Assembly (NCBI GenBank): GCA_963798075.1
Contig: CAWCRU010000008.1
Span: 186,001 to 250,000 of the forward strand
Direction: 5' to 3'
Length of the DNA stretch: 64,000 bases
Origin: DATAOG01 sp963798075
GTDB taxonomy: Bacteria; Pseudomonadota; Alphaproteobacteria; Geminicoccales; Geminicoccaceae
The notes below the pieces were generated by a model that was not told the DNA's origin, did no database searches, and worked only from the letters and a program-made list of their open reading frames with translations. The stretch's first letter is position 1, and the number at the start of each line of letters is the position of its first letter. The position numbers and the translations under genes are program-made. Shown here in pieces: positions 53,078 to 62,810 of the stretch.

Positions 53078-54529
53078 GAGCGCGCTCACCTTCCTACATC
53101 GCCGACTTCGACTCCGCTTCGGCCATGCTGCGGGCGCTGTCTGCCTGCCTGCACGGCGAGGATTTCGCCAACCTCGGCATGCCGGCCTGGCTGCGGCCGC
53201 CGGTGCTCGCGACCGGCATGCTGCCGCGGCGGCTGCGGGAAGCGGTCTATGCCTGGAGCGGCTGGGCCGAAGCGACCCCGCCGGGGCGGATCGGCGAGGT
53301 CGACGCCGAGGAGATCGCTCGCTGGGTGGTCGGCGCCTATCCGAAGCGCCGCTACCCGGCGGTCGCGGTCGGCTCGTCGAGCGGCGCGCTCGTCCACTTA
53401 TGCGCGGCGCTCGGCATTCCCTGGCTGCCGCAGACCTTCCTCGTGCCGGTGCGCCAGACCGGCGTCGCGCCTGATGACCCGCGCCGCAGCATGGCGGTGG
53501 GCGCGCCGCTCGGGCGGCGGCTGCTCGAGGCGAACTCCGACCTGCAGCTGCACCACATGCACGACCCCAATCAGGATCAGCTGATGGTCCGGCACATGAC
53601 CTACTTCCGAATCAAACGGCTGCGCCTGGGCAGCACGTTCGAGCGCTTCCTTGCGAACAGCCTCGCACCCGACGGCGTGATCCTGCTCTCGGAGTGCTCC
53701 CGCCTTTGGCCGGCGACCCGGGTGGGCGAGCGGCACGTCTTCCAGTTCGGCGCGGTCGGGGGCCTCGAGCCGGAGGAATATTTCGAGAGCAGCGCGCGGG
53801 TCGCGGCCTTTCTCAAGCGTTACGGCTCGGCGCAGCGGAGCTGGGATCCGCCCAAGCCGGATGGCGAGTGGCCGGAAGCGGAATGGGGCCTGGCGGCCCC
53901 GCTGCGCGCCGACATCTGAGCGGATTGCCCGCGAGCGCGGCTACCGCGTCCGACGCCTGGTCTTCGACGATCCGGAGCACCTCAGCCCCCTGGTCGCCGA
54001 GCTCTACCGGGCGCGCCTGCGGGCGCGCGGCCTGCCGGCCGGGCGGCTGCTGGTCGAATCCTTCATCCTGATGGCGCCGCTCTGGACGCTCCGCGCCGGC
54101 GCGGTGCCCTTCTGGCTCACCTTCAACACCGAACCGTCGGCGGTCTGCCTGGAGCGCTACCTGAACGAGGCCGGGCCCTACGACGAGATCCTCATGATGC
54201 TGTTCGCGCACGGCACCCAGAGCATCGGCCTCGTGCCGATCGAACGCTGGCGCTCCCTGCTCGCCCGCGCCCGCGGGCGCGGCCGGTTTGTCGGGGTCGA
54301 CGAGCGCAGCTACCCGGGCGATTTCGCGACCTTCGCCCGCTACCACGCCGCCCTCCCCAAGGTCCCCGAGGCGCTCGAGCCGGAGCCGCTCAGCTGGTCG
54401 GAGTTCGAGGCCTTCATCGAGCAGCAGCGGTCGCGCTTTGCCGTGGGCTGGTTCGCAGGGGAGGGTGCCGGTGTCGCCGGCACCGAGGCATCGCCATCCG
54501 GCGAGACGGGAGGCGGCGTCCGCTCTTGA
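53074..54529 (+). pseudogene. Unrecognised protein, split by a +1 frameshift
   Basis: The first frame runs 281 codons to a TGA at 53917-53919. The next frame continues without pause as ERIARERGYRVRRLVFDDPE. Removing the extra T at 53917 restores ADIERIARERGYR and gives one ~485-residue protein. Readable features include VAVGSSSGALVHLCAALGIP (a nucleophile-like GSSSG), LQLHHMHDPNQDQLMV and the later AGPYDEILMMLFAHGTQ. I do not recognise the family. It is coupled to the hydrolase gene by ATGA overlap. Confidence 0.65.
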
Positions 54530-54657
54530 CGGCCGCCGCGGCGGCGCGTGGCTTCGACGCAACCCCGAGGCCGGTGTCGCCCTCAGACGCGCCATCCCCG
54601 GCTTGACGCCGGCGCCCATGTGGTGCTTCTAACGGGCAGACAGAAAGGAAGGCCCGC

Positions 54658-55146
54658 ATGGCCCCAGCCGCCTGGAAACCCGCCAATGCCGCCGGCTCGA
54701 GCTGGACCATCAAAGGCGTGCGCGAGGCCACCCGCGAGGCCGTGCGCGAGGCGGCGGCCGAGGCCGAGATGGTGATCGGCGACTGGGTCGATCGGGCGCT
54801 CGGCGAGGCGGCCGAGGCGGCGTTGCATCCCTTGCCGCCGCCGGCTTCCAAGGACGATGTGGCCGCCATCCTGAAGCAGCTCGCGGAGCTCAAGGCCGGC
54901 ATGCTGGCACTCGCCGATGGCCGGGGCAGAGCCCTTGCCGAAGTCCAGACGCGGGTCCAAAGGCTAGCCGAAGCCAAGGCCAGTGCGCAGGATCTGGCCG
55001 AGGTCCAGGCGCGGGTGCAAAAGCTCGCCGAGCGCAGCACGGGCTACGACCGGCCGGCGGTCCGCCACGTCATGGTCGAGCGCAAACGACCCCATCGCAT
55101 GCCGGGTCAGCCGCGCCTGCCCGACGACGGCGATCGCGAGCCCTGA
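54658..55146 (+). CDS. Coiled-coil protein with PodJ-like N-terminal motif
   Basis: A 162-residue soluble protein with a good AAAGGAAGG site. The N-terminal SSWTIKGVREATREAVREA and MVIGDWVDRALGEAAE resemble the opening of polar localisation proteins (PodJ type: WSIKGI...REAAR...GMTLGEWLN). The middle is a predicted coiled coil with a repeated LAEVQTRVQRLAEAKA/LAEVQARVQKLAER unit. A basic tail (VERKRPHRMPGQP) follows. Much shorter than PodJ, so possibly a separate scaffolding protein. Function unproven. Confidence 0.6.
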   Translation: MAPAAWKPANAAGSSWTIKGVREATREAVREAAAEAEMVIGDWVDRALGEAAEAALHPLPPPASKDDVAAILKQLAELKAGMLALADGRGRALAEVQTRVQRLAEAKASAQDLAEVQARVQKLAERSTGYDRPAVRHVMVERKRPHRMPGQPRLPDDGDREP

Positions 55147-55196
55147 CGCCTCGCGCCCCGCTGCGGTTGACCGCCGCCTGAGCGACCGCCGGCGCT

Positions 55197-56069
55197 TCAG
55201 GGCCGGGTCGCGTTCACGTAGTGCACCGTCGCGGGCATCCGGACACCCTTTGCGCCCTGGTGCGGGCGGAAGCGCTCGGCAACCTCGGCGATCATCGCCC
55301 GCAGGGTTGCCGGCTCGGGCGTGTGCGCCTGGATCAGTCGCGTAAGCGGGCCGACCAGGCAGGCGAACTCGGCCTCCTCCTCGGCGGTCGCTGCCCCCTT
55401 CAGATGCGTGGTCAGGGTCAGGGTCCCGATCCCGGCGAAGCCCGCCGCGCCCAGGATCTCTTCGACATAGCCGGTCTCGGCCAGGGCCAGCGGTCCCGGG
55501 GCGCGCGGCGGCTGCGGCTCGAGCGGTCCCAGGTGGCAGGCGCCGACCGCGAGCGGCTCTTGGAACCAGGGATTGGCATCGAGCGGCGCCCAGCAGACGA
55601 ACGCCAGCCGGCCGCCCGGTTTGAGCGCGCGCATGAGATTGGTGAAGGCGGCGACCGGATCGCTGAAGAACATCAGGCCGAAGCGCGAGAACAGGAGGTC
55701 AAAGGTCGCCGGCGCGAAGGGGTGGGTCTGCGCATCGGCGTCAAGGAAGCGCACCTGATCGTAGCCCTGCGCGGCGATGCGCCGGCGCGCGAGCGCCAGC
55801 ATCGGCTCCGAGATGTCGTTCGCCAAGACCGCCCCTCTTGTGCCGACCCGGGCCGCAAGCTCGAGGGTCGTGGCGCCGGTGCCGCAGCCGACGTCGACCA
55901 CCCGCTCGCCCGGGCGCACCGCACAGCGCGCGAACAGCAGGTCGCTGATCGGGCCCAGGCGGGCATCGAGCGCCGCCTGATGGGTCACCCATCGCTGCCC
56001 GCCGCCGGCGTTCCAGAATTCCCCCTGATCCGGGTTCGCGGCAAACCGCGGCGCGGGCTCAATCGGCAT
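55197..56069 (-). CDS. Class I SAM-dependent methyltransferase
   Basis: A 290-residue methyltransferase of the UbiE/SmtA-like type. Motif I VVDVGCGTGATTLELAARVG is near residues 57-76, followed by ANDISEPMLALARRRI (acid of motif II), VRFLDADAQTHPFAP and FDLLFSRFGLMFF. The substrate is unknown; the C-terminal half has none of the quinone- or amine-specific signatures I know. It is the last gene before the EF-G-like gene on the same strand. Confidence 0.85.
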   Translation of the reverse strand: MPIEPAPRFAANPDQGEFWNAGGGQRWVTHQAALDARLGPISDLLFARCAVRPGERVVDVGCGTGATTLELAARVGTRGAVLANDISEPMLALARRRIAAQGYDQVRFLDADAQTHPFAPATFDLLFSRFGLMFFSDPVAAFTNLMRALKPGGRLAFVCWAPLDANPWFQEPLAVGACHLGPLEPQPPRAPGPLALAETGYVEEILGAAGFAGIGTLTLTTHLKGAATAEEEAEFACLVGPLTRLIQAHTPEPATLRAMIAEVAERFRPHQGAKGVRMPATVHYVNATRP

Positions 56070-56124
56070 CGGTTCCTCCAGGCGATCCGGCAGCTCGCCT
56101 CGCGTCCGGGCGGGGCAGGGCGGC

Positions 56125-58159
56125 TCAGGAGGCGTGCAGCTCCTCCTGGCGGTGGGCGACGACCGTCTCGGCGAGCTTCTCCGGCACCGGGTTGAGGTGG
56201 TCGTAGCGCCAGTCGAAGAACGCGACCCCCTGGCTCAGCGAGCGCAGACTGACGATCAGATCGTGGATCTCGGCCTGCGCGATGTGGGCCGAGATCCGGT
56301 CCCAGCCGCTCCAGCTCTCCTTGGCGTCGTAGCCGAGGATCTGGCCGCGCTTCTGGCTGACCAGCTGCAGCGCCCGCGAGGTGTAGTCCGATCGGTACGG
56401 AGATCTCGACCGCGAGGATCGGCTCGAGCAGCACCGGCTCGCAGCTCTTGAGGCCTTCGCGCAAGGCGAGCGCGGTCGCCATCCGGAACGCGATCTCCGA
56501 GCTGTCGACGCTGTGGAACTGGCCATCGAACAGCGTGACGCTGACGTCGACCACGGGGAAGCCGAGCGGACCGCGCTGCAGGAAGTCGCGGGCGCCGGCC
56601 TCGACCGCCGGGATGTACTGGCGCGGCACGGCGCCGCCAACGATCTTGTCGACGAATTCGAAGCCTTCGCCGCGCTGGCGCGGCCGGATCTCGAGCTTGA
56701 CGTCCCCGAACTGGCCGTGGCCGCCACTCTGCTTCTTGTGGCGGCCGTGGCTCTGGGTGCTCTTGCGGATGGTTTCCCGATAGGCGGTATGCGGCGGCCG
56801 GCCCTCGACCCCGATGTGGTACTTGGAGCGCAGACGGTCGAGCGCCACCCGCAGGTGCATCTCGCCCTGGCCCCAGAGCAGGCTCTGCTGCAGTTCCGGG
56901 TCCTGCTCGAAGCGCAGGCTCGGGTCCTCGTCGGTGAGCTTGCCGAGCGCCGCCGACAGCTTGACCTCGTCGTTGCGGTTCTCGGCCCGCAGCGCGAAGG
57001 CGTACATCGGCGCCAAGGGCTCGGCGACCGGTAGCGCGACCGGGGCAGGGCCGGTGCCATTGGCGAGCGTTTGCCCGGTCTTGGCCTCCTCGAGGCGGCC
57101 GAGCCCGACGATCTCGCCGGCGCCGGCGGCCGGCACGTTGTTGTGCTGGGCGCCGAACATCCGGTAGACGCCGCCGACCCGCATGCCGCCGAGCGTCATG
57201 CCGTCCTTGACCTCGCCCGCCCACACCCTGGCCAGACAGAGCTTGCCGGCGTGCGGCAGGTGGTAGTTCTTAAGCACCTGGACCAGCGTGTCGCCGGACG
57301 GATCGACCCCGACCCTGGCCGCTGCCACCGCCGCCGGCGGGGTTTCCCTGAGCAGCGCCTCGAGCAGGCGGCGCACGCCCATCTCGCGCTCGGCCACGCC
57401 CATGAACACCGGCACGATCTGGTCGGCGCCGAGCGTCTTTTGCATGTGGCGCAGGATGTCCTCGGCCGGCGGCTCCTGTTCCTCGAGCAGCATCTCCATC
57501 AGGTCGTCGTCGAAGTCGGCGAGCGTCTCCAGCATCTCGGTGCGCGCCGCCTGCTCGCGCTCGCGATACTCGTCCGGCAGGGCGATCAGCGCCGAGGGCG
57601 CGCCGTCGTTGTAGCTGTAGGCCTGCTCGGTCACGAGGTCGATGTAGCCGACCAGGCTGTCGGCGCGGCCGATCGCGTACTGATGCGGCACGACCGGCCG
57701 GTCGGACAGATCGCGCAGGCTCTGCAGAAGGTCGCGGTAGGCGACCTCGGAGCGGTCCATCTTGTTGATGAAGATCAGATGCGGGATCTGGTGCGCGTCC
57801 AGGAACTTGAGCAGCGGCGAGACGGTGATCATGCGCTCCAGGACCGGCTCGACCACGACCACGGCGGCGTCGACGCCGAGCAGGACGCTGCGGACCTCCT
57901 GAGCGAAGTCGACGGTGCCGGGGCAGTCGAGCACGGTCACGACCAGGCCTTCGTGCTCGATCGTGGCGGCATTGACCTCGGTGCTCATCTGGCGCTCGCG
58001 CGCCTCGGGCGAGGCGTCGCCGACGGTGTTGCCCTCGCTGGTCCTGCCCTTGCGGGCGGTGGCACCGGCGACGAACAGCAGGCTCTCGAGCAGCGTGGTC
58101 TTGCCCGTGCCGTTGGGGCCGACGATGGCGACATTCCGGACCGAATCAACCGCGGCCAT
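56125..58159 (-). pseudogene. EF-G-like GTPase (FusA2 type), +1 frameshift near the C-terminus
   Basis: A ~680-residue elongation-factor-G-like GTPase. G1 reads GPNGTGKTT, G3 DCPGTVDF and G4 NKMD, and the domain IV/V sequence SGGHGQFGDVKLEI and SVTLFDGQFHSVDSSEIAFRMA is clear. After LAVEISVP the frame is lost; the next frame continues SDYTSRALQLVSQKRGQILG and ends SQGVAFFDWRYDHLNPVPEK. Removing one base at 56392 (within GATC) rejoins them. Such proteins are paralogues of EF-G found in many Alphaproteobacteria and often called 'elongation factor G'. Without the end, domain V would be destroyed. Confidence 0.85.
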
Positions 58160-58307
58160 GGCAGTCTCCCTGGGTTGCTGCTCCCGCCGTCTGGACTGGG
58201 CTTCACCACCTCGGGGGCAGTGCCGACGGCCCTTACTCGACCGCCCAATTTCGACAAGCCGGGCTTCGATGGCAACCGGAAAGTCAGCAGGAAGCCGCGA
58301 CCACCTC

Positions 58308-60176
58308 CTAAGCCCCGGCGCGCTCGAGCGCCTCCGCGGCTTCCAGCCAGCGGCGCTCGGCGGCTGCGAGGGCGCCGTCGAGCACCGCCTCGCGCTTCAA
58401 TAGCGCTGCCAGCTCGTCGCCCGGCAGCCGATAGGTGGCACCGTCCGCGAGCCTCGCGGCCAGCGCGGTCCGCTCGGCGCTCAGGCGGCCGAGCTCGCGC
58501 TCGGCGGCCTTGGCCGTCTGGCGCAGCGGCGCGAGCTCGGCGCGCAGCGCAGCCCCGCGCTGGCGCCCGGCCCGCCTGACGTTCGGCGCCGGCGCCGATG
58601 CCGCCGAACGATCGGCCGCCGGGCCGGCGAGCAGGCGCTGGTAGTCGTCGAGATCGCCATCGAACGGCTGCACCCGCCCGCCGGCCACCAGCCAGAGGCG
58701 ATCGGCGGTGACCTCGACGAGGTGGCGGTCGTGGCTGATCAGCAGGACCGCGCCCGGGAACTCGTTGATCGCCTCGACCAGGGCCGCGCGCGAGTCGATG
58801 TCGAGATGGTTGGTGGGCTCGTCGAGCACCAGGATCTGGGGTTCCTGCGCGCTGATCAGGGCGAGCGTCAGGCGCGCCTTCTCGCCGCCCGAGAGCAGGC
58901 CTGCCCGCAGCTCCGCCTTTTCGCCGCTCAGGCCGAAGGCGCCGAGGCGGGCGCGCAGGCGCTGCGGAGGCTGGTCGGGCAGGGCCTCGGCCAGATGCCG
59001 GAGCGCGCTCCGCTCCGGCTGCAGCTCCTCGATCTGATGCTGGGCGAAATAGCCGACCCGGAGCTTCGGCGCCCGCACGATCTCGCCCGCCAGCGGCGCG
59101 AGGCGGCCGGCGAGCAGCTTGGCGAAGGTCGACTTGCCGTTGCCGTTGGCGCCGAGCAGCGCGATCCGGTCGTCGGGGTCGATCCGCAGATCGAGGCGCT
59201 CGAGCACGACCTGCGGGCCGTAGCCCGCCTCGACGTCCGCGAGCGTGATCAGGGGCGGCGGCGGAATCGCGGGCTTGGGGAAGCGCAGCACCACGTCCGG
59301 CGCGCCCAGCACCTCGGCGATCGGCTCGAGCCTGGCCAGCGCTTTGAGGCGGCTCTGCGCCTGGCGCGCCTTGCTCGCCTTGTAGCGGAAGCGGTCGACG
59401 AAGGCCTGCATGTGCTTGCGCTTGGCCTCCTGCTTGGCCCGCTCCTTGGCCTGCAGCAGGCTCTTCTCGCGCCGCACCCGCTCGAAGGCGTCGTAGCCGC
59501 CGGCGTAGGTCGTGAGCTTGAGCTGGTCGAGGTGGATGATCTGCTCGGGCACCCGGTTGAGCAGATGGCGGTCGTGGCTGACCAGGAGCAGGGTGCGCGG
59601 GTAGCGCAAGAGATAGTCCTCGAGCCAGAGGCTGGCCTCGAGATCGAGATGGTTGGTCGGCTCGTCGAGCAGCAGGAGGTCCGGCTCCGCGAACAGCACG
59701 GCGGCGAGCGCCACCCGCATCCGCCAGCCGCCCGAGAAGCTCGAGAGCGGACGCGTCTGGGCCGCCTCGTCGAAGCCGAGCCCGGCCAGGATCGCGCTCG
59801 CCCGGGCGGGCGCGGCATGGGCGCCGATGTCGGCGAGCCGGGTCTGGATCGCCGCGATCTCGGCCGGATCGCGGGCGCTCTCGGCGGCGTCCAACAGCCG
59901 CGCGCGCTCGACGTCGGCATCGAGCACCGCCTCGCGCGGGCTCATCTCGCCGCCCGGCGCCTCCTGCGCGACCGTGCCGACGCTGGCGCCGCGCCGCAGC
60001 CGCACCTCACCGGCATCCGGGCCGATCTCTCCCCGGATCAGGCCGAGCAGCGTGGTCTTGCCGCTGCCGTTGCGGCCGACCAGGCCGACCCGATGCCCGG
60101 CCGGCAGACGGACGCTCGCATGCTCGAGCAGGAGCCGGCCGCCGATTCGCAAGGTGACGTCGTTCAGATGCAACAT
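58308..60176 (-). CDS. ABC-F family ATPase
   Basis: A 622-residue soluble protein with two ABC domains and no membrane part. Walker A GRNGSGKTT and GANGNGKST, signatures SSFSGGWRMRV and LLSGGEKARL, and LLDEPTNHLD twice are intact. The inter-domain linker (RREKSLLQAKERAKQEAKRKH) is the ABC-F interaction arm, and a C-terminal coiled coil follows. ABC-F proteins bind the ribosome or act in antibiotic resistance; YheS/Uup-type roles are likely. It is followed by the EF-G-like gene on the same strand after ~150 bp, a suggestive pairing. Confidence 0.9.
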   Translation of the reverse strand: MLHLNDVTLRIGGRLLLEHASVRLPAGHRVGLVGRNGSGKTTLLGLIRGEIGPDAGEVRLRRGASVGTVAQEAPGGEMSPREAVLDADVERARLLDAAESARDPAEIAAIQTRLADIGAHAAPARASAILAGLGFDEAAQTRPLSSFSGGWRMRVALAAVLFAEPDLLLLDEPTNHLDLEASLWLEDYLLRYPRTLLLVSHDRHLLNRVPEQIIHLDQLKLTTYAGGYDAFERVRREKSLLQAKERAKQEAKRKHMQAFVDRFRYKASKARQAQSRLKALARLEPIAEVLGAPDVVLRFPKPAIPPPPLITLADVEAGYGPQVVLERLDLRIDPDDRIALLGANGNGKSTFAKLLAGRLAPLAGEIVRAPKLRVGYFAQHQIEELQPERSALRHLAEALPDQPPQRLRARLGAFGLSGEKAELRAGLLSGGEKARLTLALISAQEPQILVLDEPTNHLDIDSRAALVEAINEFPGAVLLISHDRHLVEVTADRLWLVAGGRVQPFDGDLDDYQRLLAGPAADRSAASAPAPNVRRAGRQRGAALRAELAPLRQTAKAAERELGRLSAERTALAARLADGATYRLPGDELAALLKREAVLDGALAAAERRWLEAAEALERAGA

Positions 60177-60524
60177 GGCGGGCGCGACATAGCACGCCCG
60201 GGCGTCCCGCCCAATCCCCGGCCGGCATCGTCCGTCTTAGCGGTAAGCCTCGCCGCCGCCTCGCGGCTGACCTGAACGTGAAGCGGCGTGAACCGGAAAT
60301 CGCAGTAGACTAGCTGGGCGGCCCCGCCAATTCCTCCGTCGTCGCGATTTCCGACCCACCTCCACAGTATAAATTGTCGCATGTACTCTGGTGTACTTAG
60401 TATCACCGGCAGGTAACGGGTTCGTGTGCCGATCGTGAATTGATAATCTTGGGCGCTACGACATATCGTCGATCCAGCGGTGCTTGCCGCGCTGGTGGAA
60501 ACGGAACTCCGAGGGGAATGTGAC
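60177..60524 (+). other. Long intergenic region upstream of the Met-rich protein gene
   Basis: About 350 bp, distinctly lower in GC than the surroundings. It holds a candidate promoter (see next entry) and the divergent 5' region of the ABC-F gene. No gene or RNA could be supported. The composition makes it the least coding-like stretch of the right half. Confidence 0.5.
60374..60403 (+). promoter_or_regulatory. Candidate sigma70-type promoter
   Basis: TTGTCG (60374-60379) and TAGTAT (60398-60403) are 18 bp apart in the AT-richer leader. Distance to the ATG at 60525 is about 120 bp. A GTAC-tctg-GTGTAC partial repeat lies between. Match quality is modest. Confidence 0.3.
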
Positions 60525-60845
60525 ATGAAAACGTTGCTGGCGACGACGATCGTCTCCGGGATGCTGATCGCTCCGGCGTTCGCGATGTCGGACATGAGCT
60601 GCGCCGACTTCACCGCCATGGACTCGAGCGGACAGATGGCCGCGATGGATTCGATGTCTTCCGGCATGAAGTCCGGCTCCGACGCGATGGCATCGGATGC
60701 CAACTCGTCCGACAAGATGGCTTCCTCGGACAGCATGGGTTCGGACAAGATGGCCGTCACGGCCGAGAGCGTCGCCCAGGCCTGCGCCGGCCAGCCCGAC
60801 ATGATGGTCCACGACGCCATGGAGAAGGCCAAGATGGGCAAGTAG
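60525..60845 (+). CDS. Exported methionine-rich small protein, HdeA/HdeB-like cysteine pattern
   Basis: A 106-residue periplasmic protein with a signal peptide (LLATTIVSGMLIAPAFAM) at the ATG 60525, behind a GAGGGGAA site. Two cysteines (MSCADFTAMD and AQACAGQPDMM) flank a stretch of short repeats (SDKMASSDSMGSDKM) with many Met/Ser/Asp. The C-x-D ... C-x-x-P spacing resembles HdeA/HdeB acid chaperones, but the repeat region is unusual and Met richness could also bind copper. A GC-rich hairpin follows. Function is inferred. Confidence 0.6.
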   Translation: MKTLLATTIVSGMLIAPAFAMSDMSCADFTAMDSSGQMAAMDSMSSGMKSGSDAMASDANSSDKMASSDSMGSDKMAVTAESVAQACAGQPDMMVHDAMEKAKMGK

Positions 60846-60862
60846 CCCATCGATCGACCGTG

Positions 60863-60889
60863 GCGGAGGGGCGCGCTCTGCCCCTCCGC
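60863..60889 (+). terminator. Hairpin after the Met-rich protein gene
   Basis: A perfect 10-bp stem GCGGAGGGGC-gcgctct-GCCCCTCCGC lies 18 bp after the stop codon. No T-run follows, so it may be an attenuator that limits read-through into the cytochrome b gene. Confidence 0.5.
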
Positions 60890-60921
60890 AGGCACCTCGC
60901 CCGCCACCGGCGTGAGCGACC

Positions 60922-61775
60922 ATGAGCGCGATTGACCAGGACCTCGCAATGCCGCCGCAGGCATTGGCGTCCGATGAGCGCGTCGTCCGGCAGCACCGGC
61001 TTTCGACCCGCCTTTGGCATTGGACCAACGCGCTCGCGTTCTTCGTGCTCCTGATGAGCGGGCTCATGATCTTCAATGCCCATCCGCGCCTCTACTGGGG
61101 TCAGTATGGCGCCAATCCCGATCCCGCCTGGCTCGAGATCGGCAACCACGGGCGGCAGGGCTTCCTGCGGATAGGCGGCCTCGAGATCGACACCACGGGC
61201 GTCCTCGGGGTCTGGAAGGCCCGAAACGGCCAGTTGCAGGCGCGCGCGTTTCCGTCCTGGGCGACGATCCCGCCCAGCTACGACCTGGCCCTTGCCCGCC
61301 GCTGGCATCTGACCTTCGCCTGGCTGTTCGCGGGCGGCATCCTGCTCTACGGCCTCTGGAGCCTCCCCAACGGCCATCTGCGGCGCGATCTCGCCCCGGC
61401 GCCGGCGGAGCTGAAACCCGCGCACCTCCTCCACGACATCAAGCAGCACGCGACCTTGAACTTCCCCAAGGGCGAGGCCGCGCGCCATTACAACACGCTG
61501 CAAAAGCTCGCCTATCTGGGCGTCCTTGGCTTCCTGATCCCGCTCATGATCCTCGCGGGCCTGACGCTTTCGCCCGCGATGACCGCCGCCTGGCCCTGGC
61601 TGCTCGATCTGTTCGGCGGCCGCCAGTCGGCCCGCTCGATCCATTTCATCACGGCTTGCTGCTGATCCTGTTCGTTCTCGTCCATCTCGCGATGGTGGTG
61701 CTGGCCGGGCCCTTCAACGAGGTCCGCTCGATGATCACCGGCCGCTACCGCCTGCCGGGGGAGAAGCCCGAGTGG
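60922..61775 (+). pseudogene. Cytochrome b561-type membrane protein, frameshifted
   Basis: The frame from ATG 60922 encodes a cytochrome b/b6 domain protein with helices around LWHWTNALAFFVLLMSGLMIF and HLTFAWLFAGGILLYGLWSL, and His ligands in those segments. It stops at 61663-61665 after HFITACC, while the frame shifted by a net loss of one base continues LLLILFVLVHLAMVVLAGP and MITGRYRLPGEKPEW. A one-base loss near 61651-61656 explains this. No stop follows before 61910 in that frame, so the true end is unclear and overlaps the next gene; the end given is approximate. Confidence 0.7.
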
Positions 61776-62489
61776 CGAAGATCCTCCTGGCCCGCCGGCG
61801 CCTGCTCTCGTCGCTCGCTCTGGGCGGCTCCACGGCACTGCTGTCGGGCTGCGACCGGCTCAGCCAGAGCCCGACCTTCCAGGACCTCCTGGCCTCGGGC
61901 GAATGGCTGAGCTACCGCGTGCAGCGGCTGCTCGGCGGCTCCGCGCTGGCGCGCGAATATGCCCAATCAGACATGTCGCCGGAGTTCCGCACCAACGGCA
62001 ATACCCGGCCGCGCAGCGCCGACTGGAGCCACCAGGCGGCCGCGGACTTCGCCAACTATCGGCTCGCGGTCGACGGACTGGTCGAAGCGCCGCGCTCCTT
62101 CTCGCTGGCCGAGCTCCGCGCCATGCCGGCGCGCACGCAGATCACGCGCCACGACTGCGTCGAGGGCTGGAGTGCGATCGGCAAATGGACCGGCGTGCCG
62201 CTCAAAGCCGGTGGTCGACGCCTTGCATCGTCCAGACTGCGCACCGCAGCACCCCTACTACGAGAGCATCGATCTGTCGAGCCTTCACAACGCCTACGGC
62301 CTGAACGACGGCGTCCTGCCGATCGGCCACGGCGCGCCGCTGCGCCTTCGGGTCGAGCGCCAGCTCGGCTACAAACACGCGAAATTCATCATGCACATCG
62401 AGGCGGTCGCCAGCCTCGCCGGGATCGGTCAGGGCCGGGGCGGCTTCTGGGAGGACGTGGCCGACTACGACTGGTATGCGGGGATCTGA
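61772..62489 (+). pseudogene. Molybdopterin-dependent oxidoreductase (sulfite-oxidase family), decayed
   Basis: It starts at GTG 61772 with a Tat-like leader (ARRRLLSSLALGGS, then LLSGC). The Mo-ligand cysteine motif RHDCVEGWSAIGKWTG is intact near residue ~127. Then an extra base (near 62210) shifts the frame; the next frame reads KPVVDALHRPDC, YYESIDLSSLHNAYGLNDG and GAPLRLRVERQLGYKHAKFI to the stop at 62489. Compared with intact relatives, about 10-15 residues are missing before YYESIDL and again around SSLHNAYG. Frameshift plus deletions make loss of function likely. The partner cytochrome b upstream is also broken. Confidence 0.75.
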
Positions 62490-62591
62490 GCGGAGCAAGC
62501 CCCGTGAAGCCAAGTCGACAGGCGTGGGATTGCGCCGCAAAAGCGCTGTATGCAATTTCCGAGGACGATTTACACATGAAGGAGCGGCGCG

Positions 62592-62810
62592 ATGCGGACC
62601 AACATCGAGATCGACGACGCGCTCCTTGCCGAGGCGATGGCGGCAACCGGGCTCAAGACCAAGCGCAAGGTGGTCGAGGCGGGTCTACGGCTGCTCGCGC
62701 GGCAAAAGCGGCAGGCCGACGCCCGCAAGCTGTTCGGCCACGTCCGATGGGAGGGTGATCTCCATCGCGAGCGTCTTGATGGGCCGGACCCTCCCGACCG
62801 AGACCCATGA
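62592..62810 (+). CDS. vapB: VapB-type antitoxin
   Basis: A 72-residue antitoxin with the VapB core RTNIEIDDALLAEAMAATGL-KTKRKVVEAGLRLL, an RHH DNA-binding opening, and C-terminal toxin-binding residues FGHVRWEGDLHRER. It overlaps the vapC start by 4 bp (ATGA), typical of these operons. Since vapC is broken, it stands as an antitoxin without a working toxin and may still bind its own promoter. A GGAGCGG site is just before the ATG. Confidence 0.85.
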   Translation: MRTNIEIDDALLAEAMAATGLKTKRKVVEAGLRLLARQKRQADARKLFGHVRWEGDLHRERLDGPDPPDRDP

